Positions 5,622 to 14,239 of a stretch of 22,630 nucleotides of DNA are shown here, in pieces. A program made the translations under genes and the position numbers. This DNA is from JAAYFT01 sp041655755. GTDB taxonomy: Bacteria > Bacillota > Clostridia > Tissierellales > Tissierellaceae. How positions within the stretch are numbered: the stretch's first letter is position 1; the number at the start of each line of letters is the position of its first letter. The stretch spans positions 1 through 22,630 of the forward strand of contig JBBAEY010000033.1 in NCBI GenBank assembly GCA_041655755.1, given 5' to 3'. The notes under the pieces were generated by a model. The model was not told the origin of the DNA. It saw only the letters and a list, made by a program, of their open reading frames with translations, and searched no databases.

Positions 5622-8297
5622 TTATTTGAATATAAGTTTCCCAGCTTCCCCCACCATGAGGGGTAGGATAGCTAGACCCAAGATCACTGCCCAGTCGGAC
5701 AAGGACAGGGAAAAGGTGTGAAAGATTGGCTGAAAAATTGGTATATATATAACTGCCAGCAAGAGGCTGAAGGATAGGAGAACAGCATATAGCATGGTTG
5801 TATTTGAGAATAAGCCAATCTCAAAGAGCGTATGTTTTTGTGACCTACTGGAAAAGGCCCTGAGGAGTTCAGCGGATATCAGGGTAGCAAAGATAATAGT
5901 CCTGGCCTTGGGCAGATCCCCAAGATATTTATTGAGTCCCCAGGCATAGGATATTAAAGATACACCAGCTATGGCAATACTTTGCAAGGCAATACCCCTC
6001 AACATGTGTTTGTCCAAAATGGCTTCCCTTGACTTTCTAGGTGGCATATTCATAATATCAACCTCCCCCCTCTCCACCCCAAGGGCTAGGGCAGGGAAGC
6101 TGTCAGTAACCAAGTTCAACCACAAGAGCTGAATAGCCAGCAGGGGAATTGGCAGGTTTAGCAGGATGCTTGAAAAGACCAGAAGGATTTCTCCTATATT
6201 ACAGGATAGGAGAAAGAAGACAAACTTTTTAATATTGCTGTATATTATTCTTCCCTCTTCTACTGCAGACACAATACTTGCAAAATTGTCGTCAGTTAAA
6301 ATCATCTCAGCAGTATTTTTTGCCACGTCCGTACCTGTTATGCCCATTGATACCCCAATATCTGCCCTTTTCAGAGCTAATGCATCATTTACCCCATCAC
6401 CTGTCATGGCTGTGATTTCTCCATTGTCCTTTAGGGCATTCACTATTCTGACCTTATGCTCAGGGGATACCCTTGCAAATACCTTAATATTTTTAACTGC
6501 TTCTCTCAAGGCCTGATCAGAAATCCCGTTCAATTCATCACCTGTCATGGTTTCATCAATGGAGTATGCTAGGGAGAGGTCCTTGGCTATGGCTAGGGCC
6601 GTTTCCCTATGGTCTCCAGTAATCATAATGGTATTTATACCTGCCTTCTTACATTTCTGTATGGCTTCCTTTGCCTCTGGCCTAGCAGGGTCAATCATTC
6701 CCGTAAGTCCTACAAAGGTCATATTGTCCTCGCTGACATCTGAAGAGATGAGACTGGGCAGCTCGTGGTACTCCTTGTAGGCGAAGGCTAGAACCCTAAG
6801 GGCTTCTCTGGAAAATTCCTCAACCACATTTAAAACCTGACCTTTTAGTTCCTCTGTAAAGTCGACCAGGCTTCCATCGAGTTCGATGAATTTGCATCTA
6901 TTAATCACAATATCTGGGGCACCCTTTGTAAAGGAAACTACCTTATCTGGTATAAAATTCTCATGGAAACTTGTCATCATCTTTCTATCGGAATCAAAAG
7001 GTATTTCCGAAATCCTAGGGTATTTGAAATTGGCTGTAGACTTGTCAAGATTTCCCTTGGTCCCCAGGCTGATTAATGCCCCCTCAGTTGGATCTCCAAG
7101 AACCCTGTATCCATCGGCTGTCTTTTCCAAGTCCGCATCATTGGCTAGGATGGCCATATTGAGTAATTTACCTATGAAATCGATATTGGTCAGGGGCCTA
7201 TTTGCCAGTCGAAAATCCCCCTCGGGACCATATCCTACTCCTCCCACATCTAGGCTAATACCATCGGTATATAGCTTTACCACAGTCATTTCATTTTGGG
7301 TCAGGGTCCCTGTTTTATCAGAGCATATAACAGTAGTAGAGCCCAAGGTTTCCACGGCAAGTAGTTTTTTAACTATGGCGTGTTTCTTAACCATCTTATT
7401 CATACCAATGGCTAGGACAATGGTTACAATGGCAGGCAGGCCCTCTGGAATAGCAGCTACTGCCAGGCTTATGGAAACCATAAACATTTCCAGGACCTCC
7501 CTTCCCTGGATAAGGCCAATGCCAAAGACCAGGGCGCATATGGCAATGGTAGTCAGGCCTAGGACCTTGCCTAGGTGGTTTAATTGCCTTTGGAGGGGCG
7601 TTAATTCATCCTCATAGGACTGAATCATGGTGGCAATCTTTCCAATTTCTGTATGGTGTCCAGTTTCTACCACTATACCCTTGGCCCTACCGTAGGTTAT
7701 GGAGGTACTCATAAAGGCCATATTTTTCCTATCCCCCAGAGATATATCCTCGGAGTATTTTAAGTCGCTGAACTTGTCTACAGCTACAGACTCGCCAGTT
7801 AAGGAGGCTTCCTCTATCTTTAGATTTGAGCATTCTATCAATCTTAAATCAGCAGGGATAATATCACCAGCGTCAAGGGATACAATATCACCTGGGACCA
7901 GGTCATTTGCATCGAGCTCCATTAACTGACCTTCCCTTATGACCTTGGCCCTGGGCGATGCCATCTTCTTTAGGGCCTCTAGGGCCTTCTCGGCTTTCCC
8001 CTCTTGATAGAGACCCAACAAGGCATTTAGGATAACAATGGCGATAATCACCACTGCATCCCTAGGCTCCCCGATGAAAAAGGAGATTAGGGCAGCAGCT
8101 ACTAGAATAAGTACAAGGAAATCCATAAATTGGTTCACTAGCCTCAGTAGAAAACTCTTTTTTGTACCTTCCCTTAGTTCATTGCTGCCGTAAATATTCA
8201 ACCTATTTTCTGCTTCTTCCCTTGTCAAGCCTAGACCTGGTTCAACATCCAGACTTGTAAAGACTTCACCCTTATCCAACTTATACCATTCTTTCAT
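5622..8297 (-). CDS. SERCA-like P-type cation ATPase (Mn2+/Ca2+ export) under a yybP-ykoY riboswitch
   Basis: 891 residues. The ATG at 8297 follows AGAGGGGA; a longer in-frame reading would run through the riboswitch and is rejected. The cation ATPase N-terminal domain is followed by paired helices M1-M2, the actuator motif TGES (167-170), PEGLP in M4 (284-288), phosphorylation site CSDKTG with D327, the hinge motif TGDGVNDA, and a C-terminal block of six helices. M5 keeps N-x-x-E (LSCNIGEIL) and M6 keeps N-x-x-T-D (LWLNLVTD), the metal ligands of SERCA pumps. The enzyme uses ATP to move divalent cations out of the cytoplasm. The riboswitch class suggests Mn2+ as the physiological signal, as for YoaB of Lactococcus; Ca2+ is the alternative substrate. 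Confidence 0.92.
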   Translation of the reverse strand: MKEWYKLDKGEVFTSLDVEPGLGLTREEAENRLNIYGSNELREGTKKSFLLRLVNQFMDFLVLILVAAALISFFIGEPRDAVVIIAIVILNALLGLYQEGKAEKALEALKKMASPRAKVIREGQLMELDANDLVPGDIVSLDAGDIIPADLRLIECSNLKIEEASLTGESVAVDKFSDLKYSEDISLGDRKNMAFMSTSITYGRAKGIVVETGHHTEIGKIATMIQSYEDELTPLQRQLNHLGKVLGLTTIAICALVFGIGLIQGREVLEMFMVSISLAVAAIPEGLPAIVTIVLAIGMNKMVKKHAIVKKLLAVETLGSTTVICSDKTGTLTQNEMTVVKLYTDGISLDVGGVGYGPEGDFRLANRPLTNIDFIGKLLNMAILANDADLEKTADGYRVLGDPTEGALISLGTKGNLDKSTANFKYPRISEIPFDSDRKMMTSFHENFIPDKVVSFTKGAPDIVINRCKFIELDGSLVDFTEELKGQVLNVVEEFSREALRVLAFAYKEYHELPSLISSDVSEDNMTFVGLTGMIDPARPEAKEAIQKCKKAGINTIMITGDHRETALAIAKDLSLAYSIDETMTGDELNGISDQALREAVKNIKVFARVSPEHKVRIVNALKDNGEITAMTGDGVNDALALKRADIGVSMGITGTDVAKNTAEMILTDDNFASIVSAVEEGRIIYSNIKKFVFFLLSCNIGEILLVFSSILLNLPIPLLAIQLLWLNLVTDSFPALALGVERGEVDIMNMPPRKSREAILDKHMLRGIALQSIAIAGVSLISYAWGLNKYLGDLPKARTIIFATLISAELLRAFSSRSQKHTLFEIGLFSNTTMLYAVLLSFSLLLAVIYIPIFQPIFHTFSLSLSDWAVILGLAILPLMVGEAGKLIFK

Positions 8298-8356
8298 CTT
8301 TTCCCCTCTTTCGACATTTACTAGTATTATGTCACAAATACTATAATTAAAACAAA

Positions 8357-8470
8357 AAGACCTTTGTCTAGGCATATCTGCCCACACAAAGGTCTTGCTT
8401 CCTAAAGGATAGGTAGTTAACCGGGATAATCCGTACTGACGATTAACTAATTGTAAGCTACTCCCCTTCA
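8357..8470 (-). ncRNA. yybP-ykoY (Mn2+) riboswitch with overlapping terminator
   Basis: On the minus strand the leader contains the class signature GGGGAGTAGC (8466 to 8457), a central region with TCGTCAGTACGG, and the closing segment GCAAGACCTTTG (8398 to 8387). The closing segment can pair with the 5' AAGGGG side to form P1. The same AAGACCTTTG also forms the 5' arm of a strong hairpin with CAAAGGTCTT followed by TTTTTG (8396-8355). P1 formation and termination are therefore mutually exclusive, which predicts that ligand binding turns expression on. The leader ends about 60 bases before the ATPase start. Class recognised from memory of the consensus. Confidence 0.87.
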
Positions 8471-8478
8471 CTATAAAT

Positions 8479-8507
8479 ATTATATATTAGAATTCCATAT
8501 ATGACAA
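8479..8507 (-). promoter_or_regulatory. Promoter of the riboswitch-ATPase transcript
   Basis: On the minus strand, TTGTCA (8507-8502), a 17-base spacer and TATAAT (8484-8479). Predicted transcription starts about 10 bases later, right at the beginning of the riboswitch aptamer. Confidence 0.8.
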
Positions 8508-8543
8508 TAGAAAAGCTACAAATAAATAGGAATAATAATAGTT

Positions 8544-8572
8544 TGACAAGTAAAATTCTTTATTAGATAATC
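8544..8572 (+). promoter_or_regulatory. Promoter of walRK
   Basis: TTGACA (8544-8549), a 17-base spacer and GATAAT (8567-8572). It is back to back with the ATPase promoter, and the predicted start is about 35 bases before the walR ATG. No WalR-type box is seen here. Confidence 0.75.
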
Positions 8573-8614
8573 ATATATGAGAGAATAATAGGAGAAATCA
8601 ATTGGAGTGATTCT

Positions 8615-9313
8615 ATGGATAGCAAAATATTAGTAGTAGACGATGAGAAGGCAATTGCCGATATAATAAGGTTTAATCTGGAGAAGGAAGGATATAGTGT
8701 AATCACGGCCTTCGACGGCGAAGAAGGTGTACGAGCAGTAGACAATATAATTCCGGATCTAGTCATATTGGACATTATGATGCCTAAAAAAGATGGATTT
8801 CAGGCCCTCAAGGAGATAAGGATGAAACACAATGTTCCCGTTATAATGCTTACAGCCAAGGAGGAAGAGGTGGACAAGGTTCTGGGGCTAGAGCTGGGAG
8901 CTGACGACTATATTACCAAGCCCTTTAGCATGAGGGAATTGGTAGCCAGGGTAAAGGCGAATTTGAGGAGGGTAAACTTTTCAAATTTGGATAATGGAGA
9001 TAATTCAGGTAAGCTCATTAGCTCAAGGGACCTGATTATTGACCTCAATAAATATGAAGTAAGAAAGGCCGGTACAATTGTGGAGTTGACCCTAAGGGAA
9101 TACGAATTGCTAAAGTTTCTAGCTGCCAGTGCCAATCAGGTGTTTTCAAGGGAGCAATTGTTGGAAGAGGTTTGGGGCTATGAGTATTATGGGGACATAA
9201 GAACTGTTGACGTCACCATTAGAAGGCTGAGGGAAAAGATTGAAGATGGAGATGGAGAATTCAGATATATATTGACAAAAAGGGGAGTAGGTTATTATTT
9301 CAGGAGGGGCTAA
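8615..9313 (+). CDS. walR: WalR (YycF) response regulator, OmpR/PhoB family
   Basis: 232 residues. Receiver domain: acidic pocket D9-D10, phosphoacceptor D53 (LDIMMPKKDG), T80 and K102 (ITKPFS). T101 is the residue that PrkC phosphorylates in B. subtilis WalR and is kept here. The C-terminal winged helix runs from about residue 130, with ELTLREYELLKFL and TVDVTIRRLREKI. WalR controls cell-wall hydrolases and wall homeostasis, with WalK as its kinase. It begins the classical gene order walR-walK-yycH-yycI-walJ-htrA, which makes the assignment firm. GGAG lies about 8 bases before the ATG. walK follows after two bases. Confidence 0.95.
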   Translation: MDSKILVVDDEKAIADIIRFNLEKEGYSVITAFDGEEGVRAVDNIIPDLVILDIMMPKKDGFQALKEIRMKHNVPVIMLTAKEEEVDKVLGLELGADDYITKPFSMRELVARVKANLRRVNFSNLDNGDNSGKLISSRDLIIDLNKYEVRKAGTIVELTLREYELLKFLAASANQVFSREQLLEEVWGYEYYGDIRTVDVTIRRLREKIEDGDGEFRYILTKRGVGYYFRRG

Positions 9314-9315
9314 TT

Positions 9316-11133
9316 ATGTTTTCTAGCATAAAGTGGAAGTTTATAGTAGTTTATTTCCTGCTAGTATTTATCGCCATGGTAATAGTCGGGATATTTATCA
9401 TAGGAAAACTGGAAACTCAGCAAATAACCAATATTACAAGCACAATGGAGCAGAGGATAGAAACTATTATAAGGTCGTCTTCTTACCTTTCTGAGGACAA
9501 TTGGGCAAGTGTTCAGACAGAAATCCAGGAAACTGTGGATAATTGGAGAAGCTCTAGCAATGAGGTTTTATATGTCATATATGGTGACGATATACCTGTA
9601 ATCCTAGCCAGTACATCCAAGCAAAACGATAAGATAATAGGGCAGAATGCCCTGTCATATAGACTGGACCCAACCCTGATTTTAAGGGGCTATGAGGGAG
9701 AAAAGGTAAGCGGGGTCGTGAAGGAGGCCAATGAAAACCTATTGGAAAACCATGTAGTATATCCCGTATTTACAGAAGTGGGTAAGGTCAAGGGTGTAAT
9801 CTACATGGTGGCAAATCTGGACAATGTTTTTATTACCGTAAACGAGTCAAAAAAGATACTGACCAGTGCCACTATTATAGCACTCCTGGTCACAGTTTTT
9901 CTAGGCTACCTAATAGCTTCTAGTATTACAGAGCCTATTAGGGATGTTACCAAGAAGGCCGAAGAAATGGCTAGGGGGGATTTTAATCAATTTGTAGAGG
10001 TCAGATCCGATGATGAAATAGGTCAGCTTGCCAATATGTTCAACCATTTGACACTTAAATTGAAGGATACCATTCAGGAAATGGACCTGGAAAGATCGAA
10101 ATTAGATACCATATTTAGCTATATGGCCGAGGGGGTCATAGCCGTTGGCACCAATGGGCAGTTGATTCACGCCAACCCCATAGCTGTCGAACTCCTGGGC
10201 TTGAAAGGGGACTACATATACTCAGAGGAATTGCTTCAGAACAGGCCATTTCCCCTGGAAATGATAAATGTGGAAAAGGTTGATTACGAGGATGAAAGCA
10301 GCCTAGAGGGAGAAGAAACCATAGAAATAGACAAGCAAATTTACAAGGTAAAGTATGCCCCCTTTAAAAATGAGAATAAGGACATAGGTGGGCTCATTAT
10401 AGTATTCCAAGATATAACAAAGGAACATAAGCTGGACAATATGAGAAAGGAATTTGTAGCCAATGTATCCCATGAACTGAAGACTCCCATAACCACCATC
10501 AAGAGCTATACGGAAACCCTTATGGAGGATGGGATAGACAGCAGTCTAAGCAGGAAGTTTTTATCTGTTATCGACAATGAATGCGATAGGATGACAAGGC
10601 TTGTAAGGGATCTGCTACAGCTCTCCAACCTAGACTATAAAAAAACCATGTGGAAAAAGGAAGAGGTATCCCTAGAAAGCCTATTGAAAGATATACTAGT
10701 AAAACTAGACCTGGTCTTCAAGGAAAAAGAACAGGAACTAATACTGGACTTCCAGGAGGATTTACCAAATATTGTCGTCGATAAAGATGGCATAGAGCAG
10801 GTAATACTAAATATAGTCTCAAACAGCATAAAGTACACAAACAATAGGAGTAAAATAAAGGTTTCCCTAGGTAGCGGCGAGGAGTACCTATTTATCAGGG
10901 TGGAAGACAATGGAGCAGGCATACCCAAGGAGGACCAAAAAAGGATATTTGAAAGGTTTTATAGGGTTGAAAAAGGAAGGAGCAGGGACTTGGGAGGTAC
11001 TGGTCTAGGACTATCCATAGCCAGGCAAATCGTCGAAGCCCACAATGGCAATATCTCACTCATGAGTTCCCCTGGGGAGGGAACTGTAGTAGAAATAAGA
11101 CTACCCCTTCAGCTCAGTGTAATTCAAACTTAA
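9316..11133 (+). CDS. walK: WalK (YycG) sensor histidine kinase
   Basis: 605 residues, the usual WalK size. Order: membrane helix 1 (about 8-30), an extracellular sensor domain of about 150 residues, membrane helix 2 (about 182-203), HAMP (about 204-257, ITEPIRDVTKKAEEMARGDF), PAS (about 260-370), dimerisation/phosphoacceptor domain with H386 in ANVSHELKTPIT, and the ATPase domain with N503 (N box), DNGAGIP (531-537) and GGTGLGLS (560-567). It senses a cell-envelope signal and phosphorylates or dephosphorylates WalR. GGAGGGG precedes the ATG. The full extracellular, HAMP and PAS layout distinguishes it from shorter kinases. Confidence 0.95.
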   Translation: MFSSIKWKFIVVYFLLVFIAMVIVGIFIIGKLETQQITNITSTMEQRIETIIRSSSYLSEDNWASVQTEIQETVDNWRSSSNEVLYVIYGDDIPVILASTSKQNDKIIGQNALSYRLDPTLILRGYEGEKVSGVVKEANENLLENHVVYPVFTEVGKVKGVIYMVANLDNVFITVNESKKILTSATIIALLVTVFLGYLIASSITEPIRDVTKKAEEMARGDFNQFVEVRSDDEIGQLANMFNHLTLKLKDTIQEMDLERSKLDTIFSYMAEGVIAVGTNGQLIHANPIAVELLGLKGDYIYSEELLQNRPFPLEMINVEKVDYEDESSLEGEETIEIDKQIYKVKYAPFKNENKDIGGLIIVFQDITKEHKLDNMRKEFVANVSHELKTPITTIKSYTETLMEDGIDSSLSRKFLSVIDNECDRMTRLVRDLLQLSNLDYKKTMWKKEEVSLESLLKDILVKLDLVFKEKEQELILDFQEDLPNIVVDKDGIEQVILNIVSNSIKYTNNRSKIKVSLGSGEEYLFIRVEDNGAGIPKEDQKRIFERFYRVEKGRSRDLGGTGLGLSIARQIVEAHNGNISLMSSPGEGTVVEIRLPLQLSVIQT

Positions 11134-11139
11134 CTTTGC

Positions 11140-11227
11140 TGTAACAGTTTTGTAACATATCTAATATATAATAATGATGATATATAACAGTTTTGTAACA
11201 TATCTAATATATAATAATGATGATATA
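11140..11227 (+). promoter_or_regulatory. Two tandem 43-bp copies, each with a WalR-type box and a -10 element
   Basis: A 43-bp unit occurs twice without a mismatch (11142-11184 and 11185-11227). In copy 1 the sequence TGTAAC-AGTTT-TGTAAC (11140-11156) exactly fits the WalR box TGTWAH-N5-TGTWAH. In copy 2 the first half-site reads TATAAC, because the bases before the unit differ. Each copy holds TATAAT (11167-11172 and 11210-11215) about 10 bases after the box, so WalR would sit on the -35 region. The region lies between walK and the secreted-protein gene and predicts WalR control of the downstream genes. Confidence 0.8.
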
Positions 11228-11249
11228 TAATGGAAAAGGAGGGATTAGG

Positions 11250-11840
11250 ATGTTGAAGAGAATTTTAGCTAGTCTTGTCATCGGTGTCGCTATATTTGCC
11301 ATCGGTTCTATTACTTATGCCACCGATACGATAGAAAAGGGTCTAATCGACAAGAGTAAAATTGAGCAGTCCATAATTGAGCAGATTAGGACAGACCAAG
11401 GCAAGATAGATGATATAAAGGAAACAAAGTTAGAAAATGAGATAGACCCTAGCAAATATCAAATAATAAGGCCTGAAAAAGATGCCTATACCATAGAGGA
11501 AAAGGTAGACTTTGTAAATGGCATTGCACCAGCAGATACTACGGTAACCATAGAGATTTATGGTACAACAGATCTTACGAGGAAAAGCTTTAATCTATTG
11601 AAACTACCCTCAGAGGATGATTATATAGAAGTTCTTTCAGATATTATATTAGTGGGAAATTCGGGCACCTTTAGCAAGCAATTGGAATTAGTAACTGGCA
11701 TAAACAAGGTCGTCATTACATTCGATGCAGATGAGCTTCCACCAATAGAAATAATTATTTTTGTAAACCCCAATAATAGCACTACCAATAGGGAAATGAA
11801 GCGCCCGGAAAAACTTCTTGAGATGATAATTCAAAACTAA
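11250..11840 (+). CDS. Secreted protein with a probable Ig-like domain, of unknown function
   Basis: 196 residues from the ATG at 11250 (AAAAGGAGGG about 6 bases upstream; an earlier in-frame ATG at 11217 lies within the promoter repeat and is rejected). A clear signal peptide (MLKRILASLVIGVAIFAIG, likely cleaved after ITYA) is followed by a charged helical linker (about 30-75). A beta-rich domain (about 85-180) resembles bacterial Ig-like modules: F-V-N-G-x-A-P-A-D-T-T-V-T-I, then SGTFSKQLEL, then G-I-N-K-V-V-I-T. No LPXTG anchor or catalytic motif is seen. It sits directly behind WalR-type boxes, so an envelope role under WalR control is likely. A periplasmic-side partner for WalK or YycH is possible but unproven. 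Confidence 0.75.
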   Translation: MLKRILASLVIGVAIFAIGSITYATDTIEKGLIDKSKIEQSIIEQIRTDQGKIDDIKETKLENEIDPSKYQIIRPEKDAYTIEEKVDFVNGIAPADTTVTIEIYGTTDLTRKSFNLLKLPSEDDYIEVLSDIILVGNSGTFSKQLELVTGINKVVITFDADELPPIEIIIFVNPNNSTTNREMKRPEKLLEMIIQN

Positions 11841-11870
11841 TACTTACCTATGATATTGGAGTTGATTGCA

Positions 11871-13301
11871 ATGAAGGAAAGGCTAAAGACTTTTCTGTTG
11901 ATATCATTAGTAAGTATTAGTTTGTTGCTTACTAAAAGACTTTGGATAGAATTGCCCCATGAAGTATTTGGCCTATTTGCCAAGGGAGATAAGGTCTACA
12001 GTGCATCCTACTTATTATCAGATATGATAATGCCAAATAAATATTTGTTGAATTTCAACGAAAAATACCTTACCCTTTTTTACGACGATTCAAAATATAG
12101 GCTCTGGACAAATTCAAGGAAGATCTTTGCAAACCTATTAGGATCCAAGGATACAAAAATTGTCGACCTGTCAGATGAGGAATTCTTATCATACAAGAGA
12201 AAACCCTCAATGGTCTTTTATTTTCCCGAGAAGGTAAATACTTTCATATTGGCTAAGGCTTTGGATGTCAGAGATCCTAGTTCCATTGTAGATACGATAC
12301 CAAATGTTAAGGACATTTACATCTATCTTGGCAAGGGGGATCCCTTTTTTGTTTTCACAGATGGAGACAGGCATACTGGAATCTACGATAAGGCCATAGA
12401 TATATCTGAACTAAAGGAACAATTTATGGAGATAGAAAAGGAAAAGGGCTATAATTATTACTATTCGGCAAGAGATACATACGGTATCGACAAGGACATA
12501 TACATACCATATGAGATGAAGAATTCATTGGCCACCGTCTATGTAGAGAATGAAATAAGGAATCTGGACGAAGAAGACAAGAGAAAGATTGCAGAGAGAT
12601 ACTTTGGCAAGAGTATAGACTATATAAGAGAAATCGTAGAGGGAAATGAATCTACGATTTATGAATACAATCATAGGGTCTTGAAGCTCAATATCAATGG
12701 TACTGTTGAATACTATCATCCTTTGGAAGATACGGTAAAGAAGCGGAACCTATATGAGAGCCTAAGCACATCAGCAGAATTTATATCCCAAAATGCAGGT
12801 ATTACAAAGGGTATGTATCTGGCAAGGGTAGAGGAGCTAGAGTCCGGCGAAAACCTTGGATATAATTTGACCTTTAGGTATAGGGTAAGGGGTCTGCCTG
12901 TTATTCTGGGAAATGAAGAAGTAGTAGATTTTATTCAAATAGAAGTATTCAACAATCATATTCGGTCCTACAAGCACTTCATTAGAAAGGATATGAATAG
13001 GGCCATTGGAGGAATGACAGAGGAAATAAAACTCCTGACTTCCCAAGATATTATAGATATAAACTACGACTTTATAGTAGAAGAATATCTAGGAGCGAAA
13101 AAGCTAAAGGCATCAAAAGAAGAAAGCATAAAAATAAACCAAATCCTATCCTTTATAGAGGACATCACCTTGTCCTATTTTGATCCATGCCTAAAGGATA
13201 TGGAGGACGAATTAATTCCAGTATGGGCCATAAGGACGGAAACTGGCCTATATGCATTTAATGCCTATGACGGCAAGCTAGAATATAGGAGAGACAAATA
13301 A
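11871..13301 (+). CDS. yycH: YycH-like regulator of WalK
   Basis: 476 residues from the ATG at 11871 (TTGGAG about 10 bases upstream; ATG 11850 would add seven residues without a good site). One N-terminal membrane helix (about 5-25) leads to a large extracellular region, matching YycH (about 450 residues). Sequence identity to Bacillus YycH appears low, so the call leans on size, topology and its place between walK and a recognisable YycI. In Bacillus, YycH and YycI are single-pass proteins that act with WalK at the membrane to set its activity. The gene overlaps nothing and is followed 15 bases later by yycI. Confidence 0.8.
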   Translation: MKERLKTFLLISLVSISLLLTKRLWIELPHEVFGLFAKGDKVYSASYLLSDMIMPNKYLLNFNEKYLTLFYDDSKYRLWTNSRKIFANLLGSKDTKIVDLSDEEFLSYKRKPSMVFYFPEKVNTFILAKALDVRDPSSIVDTIPNVKDIYIYLGKGDPFFVFTDGDRHTGIYDKAIDISELKEQFMEIEKEKGYNYYYSARDTYGIDKDIYIPYEMKNSLATVYVENEIRNLDEEDKRKIAERYFGKSIDYIREIVEGNESTIYEYNHRVLKLNINGTVEYYHPLEDTVKKRNLYESLSTSAEFISQNAGITKGMYLARVEELESGENLGYNLTFRYRVRGLPVILGNEEVVDFIQIEVFNNHIRSYKHFIRKDMNRAIGGMTEEIKLLTSQDIIDINYDFIVEEYLGAKKLKASKEESIKINQILSFIEDITLSYFDPCLKDMEDELIPVWAIRTETGLYAFNAYDGKLEYRRDK

Positions 13302-13316
13302 CGGGATGGTGATAGT

Positions 13317-14165
13317 ATGGATTGGTCAAAGGCAAAAACCATCTTAATAGTTGCATTTATAATAACCAATATCTTACTAGGTTATGTTTTGTTGTCGGGA
13401 GAGAGGCAAACAGAAACCACCATAAAGGATAGCTTTGTCGAGGATGTAATAGGGATACTGGACAAGAAGGGCATAGAAGTCAAGGGGAAGATACCACGTG
13501 AGATACCCAGCCTGAATACCTTGACAGTAGAATTTGAAAACATCGATCCACATGAGGTAAATATGGCCTTCTTTCAGGGCAATGGCGAATTAAAAATAAA
13601 GTCCTCCGTGGCAGAGTTAAATTATGCTGATGAAAGTATAACAATTGTCAATAAGAAAACCCTGCTATATGAGAACAGGAGCGAAGAGATAGATTTTCCA
13701 GAATTAGACTGGGAGAAGGCAAGGGAACTTGCCCTGGATTTTCTAGCAGAAAGAAACTATGACACTTCAGATATGAAACTCTCCCATCTGATAGAAAAGG
13801 ATGGGGGCTTTGATTTGGAATTTAGCAAGGATTATAAGGGAAGATACCTTGAAAATACCATGACCCTCTTAAGAGTAGACAGGGGGGGAATAAAATCCAT
13901 GGAAAGGATATGGCTTAATGTACTGGAGGAAGGGGAAAAGCCCATATATATATATACGGCTCCCAAGGCAATACTGAGCCTGCTTACAATGGAAGAGGCC
14001 TATGGAAAGACCATCGAGGACATATCCCTTTGCTACTATTTTGACCCCCTGGATCAGGATTTTGTAAATAATCCAAAGGATGCAAAGAGGGGGAAGACCG
14101 TACCGGCCTGGAGGGTATTGTTTGAAGACGGCACCATGATAGTAATCGACAATTATAACAACTAA
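13317..14165 (+). CDS. yycI: YycI-like regulator of WalK
   Basis: 282 residues, the usual YycI length. The N-terminus MDWSKAKTILIVAF is the family hallmark (MDWSRAKTI-type start running into one membrane helix, about 7-26). The rest is an extracellular alpha/beta region with the repeated fold of YycH/YycI proteins. A G-rich ribosome binding site (GGGATGG) precedes the ATG. It probably pairs with YycH across the membrane helices and contacts WalK. A hairpin after its stop may separate it from walJ. Confidence 0.9.
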   Translation: MDWSKAKTILIVAFIITNILLGYVLLSGERQTETTIKDSFVEDVIGILDKKGIEVKGKIPREIPSLNTLTVEFENIDPHEVNMAFFQGNGELKIKSSVAELNYADESITIVNKKTLLYENRSEEIDFPELDWEKARELALDFLAERNYDTSDMKLSHLIEKDGGFDLEFSKDYKGRYLENTMTLLRVDRGGIKSMERIWLNVLEEGEKPIYIYTAPKAILSLLTMEEAYGKTIEDISLCYYFDPLDQDFVNNPKDAKRGKTVPAWRVLFEDGTMIVIDNYNN

Positions 14166-14193
14166 AGGAGAATTTGAGCTTCTTCTTTTTTTT
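14165..14193 (+). terminator. AU-rich terminator-like hairpin after yycI
   Basis: AAGGAGAA (14165-14172) pairs with TTCTTCTT (14180-14187), with one G-T wobble, around 7 bases and is followed by six T. The stem is weak in GC, so read-through is likely. TATAAT at 14206-14211 may give walJ its own start, but no good -35 is seen. Confidence 0.45.
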
Positions 14194-14239
14194 GTCAAAA
14201 TAGACTATAATAGAATAAAGTAGACTGTGGAGGTGGAAA

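Noticed and set aside
6886..7617. 243-codon plus-strand frame opposite the ATPase gene
   Set aside because: It is the antisense shadow of a highly conserved P-type ATPase; composition and lack of a ribosome binding site give no support.
5622..8471. Longer ATPase reading frame with 58 extra N-terminal residues
   Set aside because: The extra part translates the riboswitch and terminator hairpin. The ATG at 8297 has its own ribosome binding site and begins the family sequence.
11217..11250. Upstream ATG for the secreted protein
   Set aside because: It lies within the duplicated promoter unit and lacks a ribosome binding site; the signal peptide starts at 11250.
14192..14211. TTGTCA and TATAAT as a walJ promoter
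   Set aside because: The spacer is only 8 bases, too short for a sigma-A promoter.
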